Assembly (NCBI GenBank): GCA_964276095.1
Contig: CAXYDR010000001.1
Coordinates: 372,001-436,000 of the forward strand
Length of the DNA: 64,000 nucleotides
Direction: 5' to 3'
From: GCA-2733415 sp964276095
GTDB taxonomy: Bacteria; Bacteroidota; Bacteroidia; Flavobacteriales; Flavobacteriaceae
Positions 63,206-64,000 of this stretch are shown here, piece by piece (positions within the stretch are counted from its first letter, which is position 1; each line of letters starts with the position of its first letter). Under the pieces are notes generated by a model, which was not told the DNA's origin, searched no databases, and saw only the letters and a list, made by a program, of their open reading frames with translations. The position numbers and the translations under genes are program-made.

Positions 63206-64000
63206 TTAACTAATATAATTCCAAATATTCTTATGCTTTCCAATTTGATGATATGTGAATTTTAAAATCCCATTTTCTTCTTTAGAAAGAGATGGGTCAT
63301 CTTTTAAAATGGTCATAGCATAGTTTCTTGCTAGTTGAAGGATATCGTTATCTTTTATAATATCGGCTATTTTTAAGTTTAAAATACCACTTTGTTGCGT
63401 ACCCATTAAATCACCAGGTCCACGTAACTTTAAATCAACTTCTGCTAATTCAAATCCGTCATTTGTACGAACCATGGTTTCTAATCGAGTTTTTGCTTCA
63501 GTACTTAGTTTATAGCTAGTCATTAAAATACAGAAACTTTGCTCTGCACCTCTACCAACTCTACCTCTTAATTGATGTAGTTGTGATAAACCAAAACGTT
63601 CACTACTTTCAATAATCATCATACTTGCATTGGGAACATTCACTCCAACTTCAATAACGGTTGTGGCAACCATTATTTGTGTTTCTCCTTTGATAAAGCG
63701 TTGCATTTCAAATTCTTTATCCGCAGGTTTCATTTTACCATGCAGAATAGATATTTGGTAATCTGGTTTAGGGAAATCACGAGAAATACTTTCAAAACCA
63801 TCCATCAAATCTTTATAATCCAACTGTTCAGATTCTTGTATGAGTGGATAGACAATATAAACTTGTCTTCCTTTCTTTATTTCATCACGCATAAAAGCAA
63901 ATACTTTCAAACGATTACTGTCGAACCGATGTACAGTTTTAATTGCTTTTCTTCCTGGAGGTAATTCATCAATTATGGATATATCCAAATCGCCATATAA
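63206..64000 (-). CDS. recG: ATP-dependent DNA helicase RecG, C-terminal part (5' end outside window)
   Basis: The frame runs to the window edge. Reading continues through YGDLDISIIDELPPGRK, which is typical RecG helicase sequence joining the two RecA-like domains. Visible motifs include the motif IV-VI region (VYPLIQES, ATTVIEVGVNVPNASMMII, QLHQLRGRVGRG) and the C-terminal TRAG region with LKLRGPGDLMGTQQSG. RecG drives branch migration and rescue of stalled replication forks. About 265 of roughly 700 residues are inside the window. Confidence 0.95.
   Translation of the reverse strand, partial: LYGDLDISIIDELPPGRKAIKTVHRFDSNRLKVFAFMRDEIKKGRQVYIVYPLIQESEQLDYKDLMDGFESISRDFPKPDYQISILHGKMKPADKEFEMQRFIKGETQIMVATTVIEVGVNVPNASMMIIESSERFGLSQLHQLRGRVGRGAEQSFCILMTSYKLSTEAKTRLETMVRTNDGFELAEVDLKLRGPGDLMGTQQSGILNLKIADIIKDNDILQLARNYAMTILKDDPSLSKEENGILKFTYHQIGKHKNIWNYIS

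Overview
The window looks like chromosome from a marine-type member of the Flavobacteriaceae (Bacteroidota). The DNA is AT-rich. Several genes follow the Bacteroidota -7 promoter pattern TAnnTTTG. There are three type IX secretion (T9SS) type B cargo genes paired with PorP/SprF genes, a type A T9SS cargo, a fused CcsBA cytochrome c maturation protein, DUF2911, DUF4197, DUF5916, DUF4266 and DUF3570 proteins, and a bacillithiol-type deacetylase (BshB1). I cannot name the species from sequence alone.

Layout. Positions 1-2288 are the right-hand tip of an integrative element. It carries the C-terminal part of a large serine recombinase, a complete TIGR02757-family gene and an unknown ORF, and it has cut a second, resident TIGR02757 gene in two. 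Positions 2792-13923 hold mostly housekeeping genes (LolD-type ATPase, DUF5916 protein, folE, prfA, pyrF, a BtuF-like binding protein, DUF4197 lipoprotein, ACP phosphodiesterase, glmM, DUF2911). Positions 13999-18233 form an operon of a PIG-L deacetylase, an unlisted 34-residue membrane peptide and a sodium:solute symporter. Positions 18234-19341 contain no protein gene but five tandem copies of what looks like a small-RNA gene with its own promoter and terminator. Positions 19342-22159 are a four-gene operon (DUF2520, KdsC-like phosphatase, UbiA prenyltransferase, Maf), followed by a truncated hemoglobin and ccsBA.

Positions 26174-49217 are a surface-protein region. Two cassettes of the form [large type B cargo]-[porP/sprF]-[ompA-like] have different cargos, but their porP-ompA halves form an apparently exact 2,923-bp direct repeat. 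A TPR/LuxR-type membrane regulator, a type A cargo and a third cassette (metalloprotease-like type B cargo plus a diverged porP) follow. Cargo secretion through T9SS and capture or anchoring by a dedicated PorP/SprF partner is the likely common theme.

Positions 49386-53216 hold a FIST sensor plus histidine kinase pair, a membrane protein of unknown function and bshB1. A tRNA-His gene at 53316 is followed by a 1.9-kb island bounded by a 98-bp direct repeat of the tRNA 3' part and its terminator. The island encodes one secreted protein of unknown function and a 29-residue hydrophobic peptide next to an opposite-strand hairpin. Positions 55402-64000 return to core genes (M28 peptidase, ferritin, a Cys-rich peptide, guaB, purM), then a thioredoxin-ApbE-DUF4266-DUF3570 cluster and the 3' part of recG, which runs off the window.

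The most interesting regions are the five-copy small-RNA array, the gene-restoring recombinase element, the conserved porP-ompA repeat with exchangeable cargos, and the tRNA-His island.
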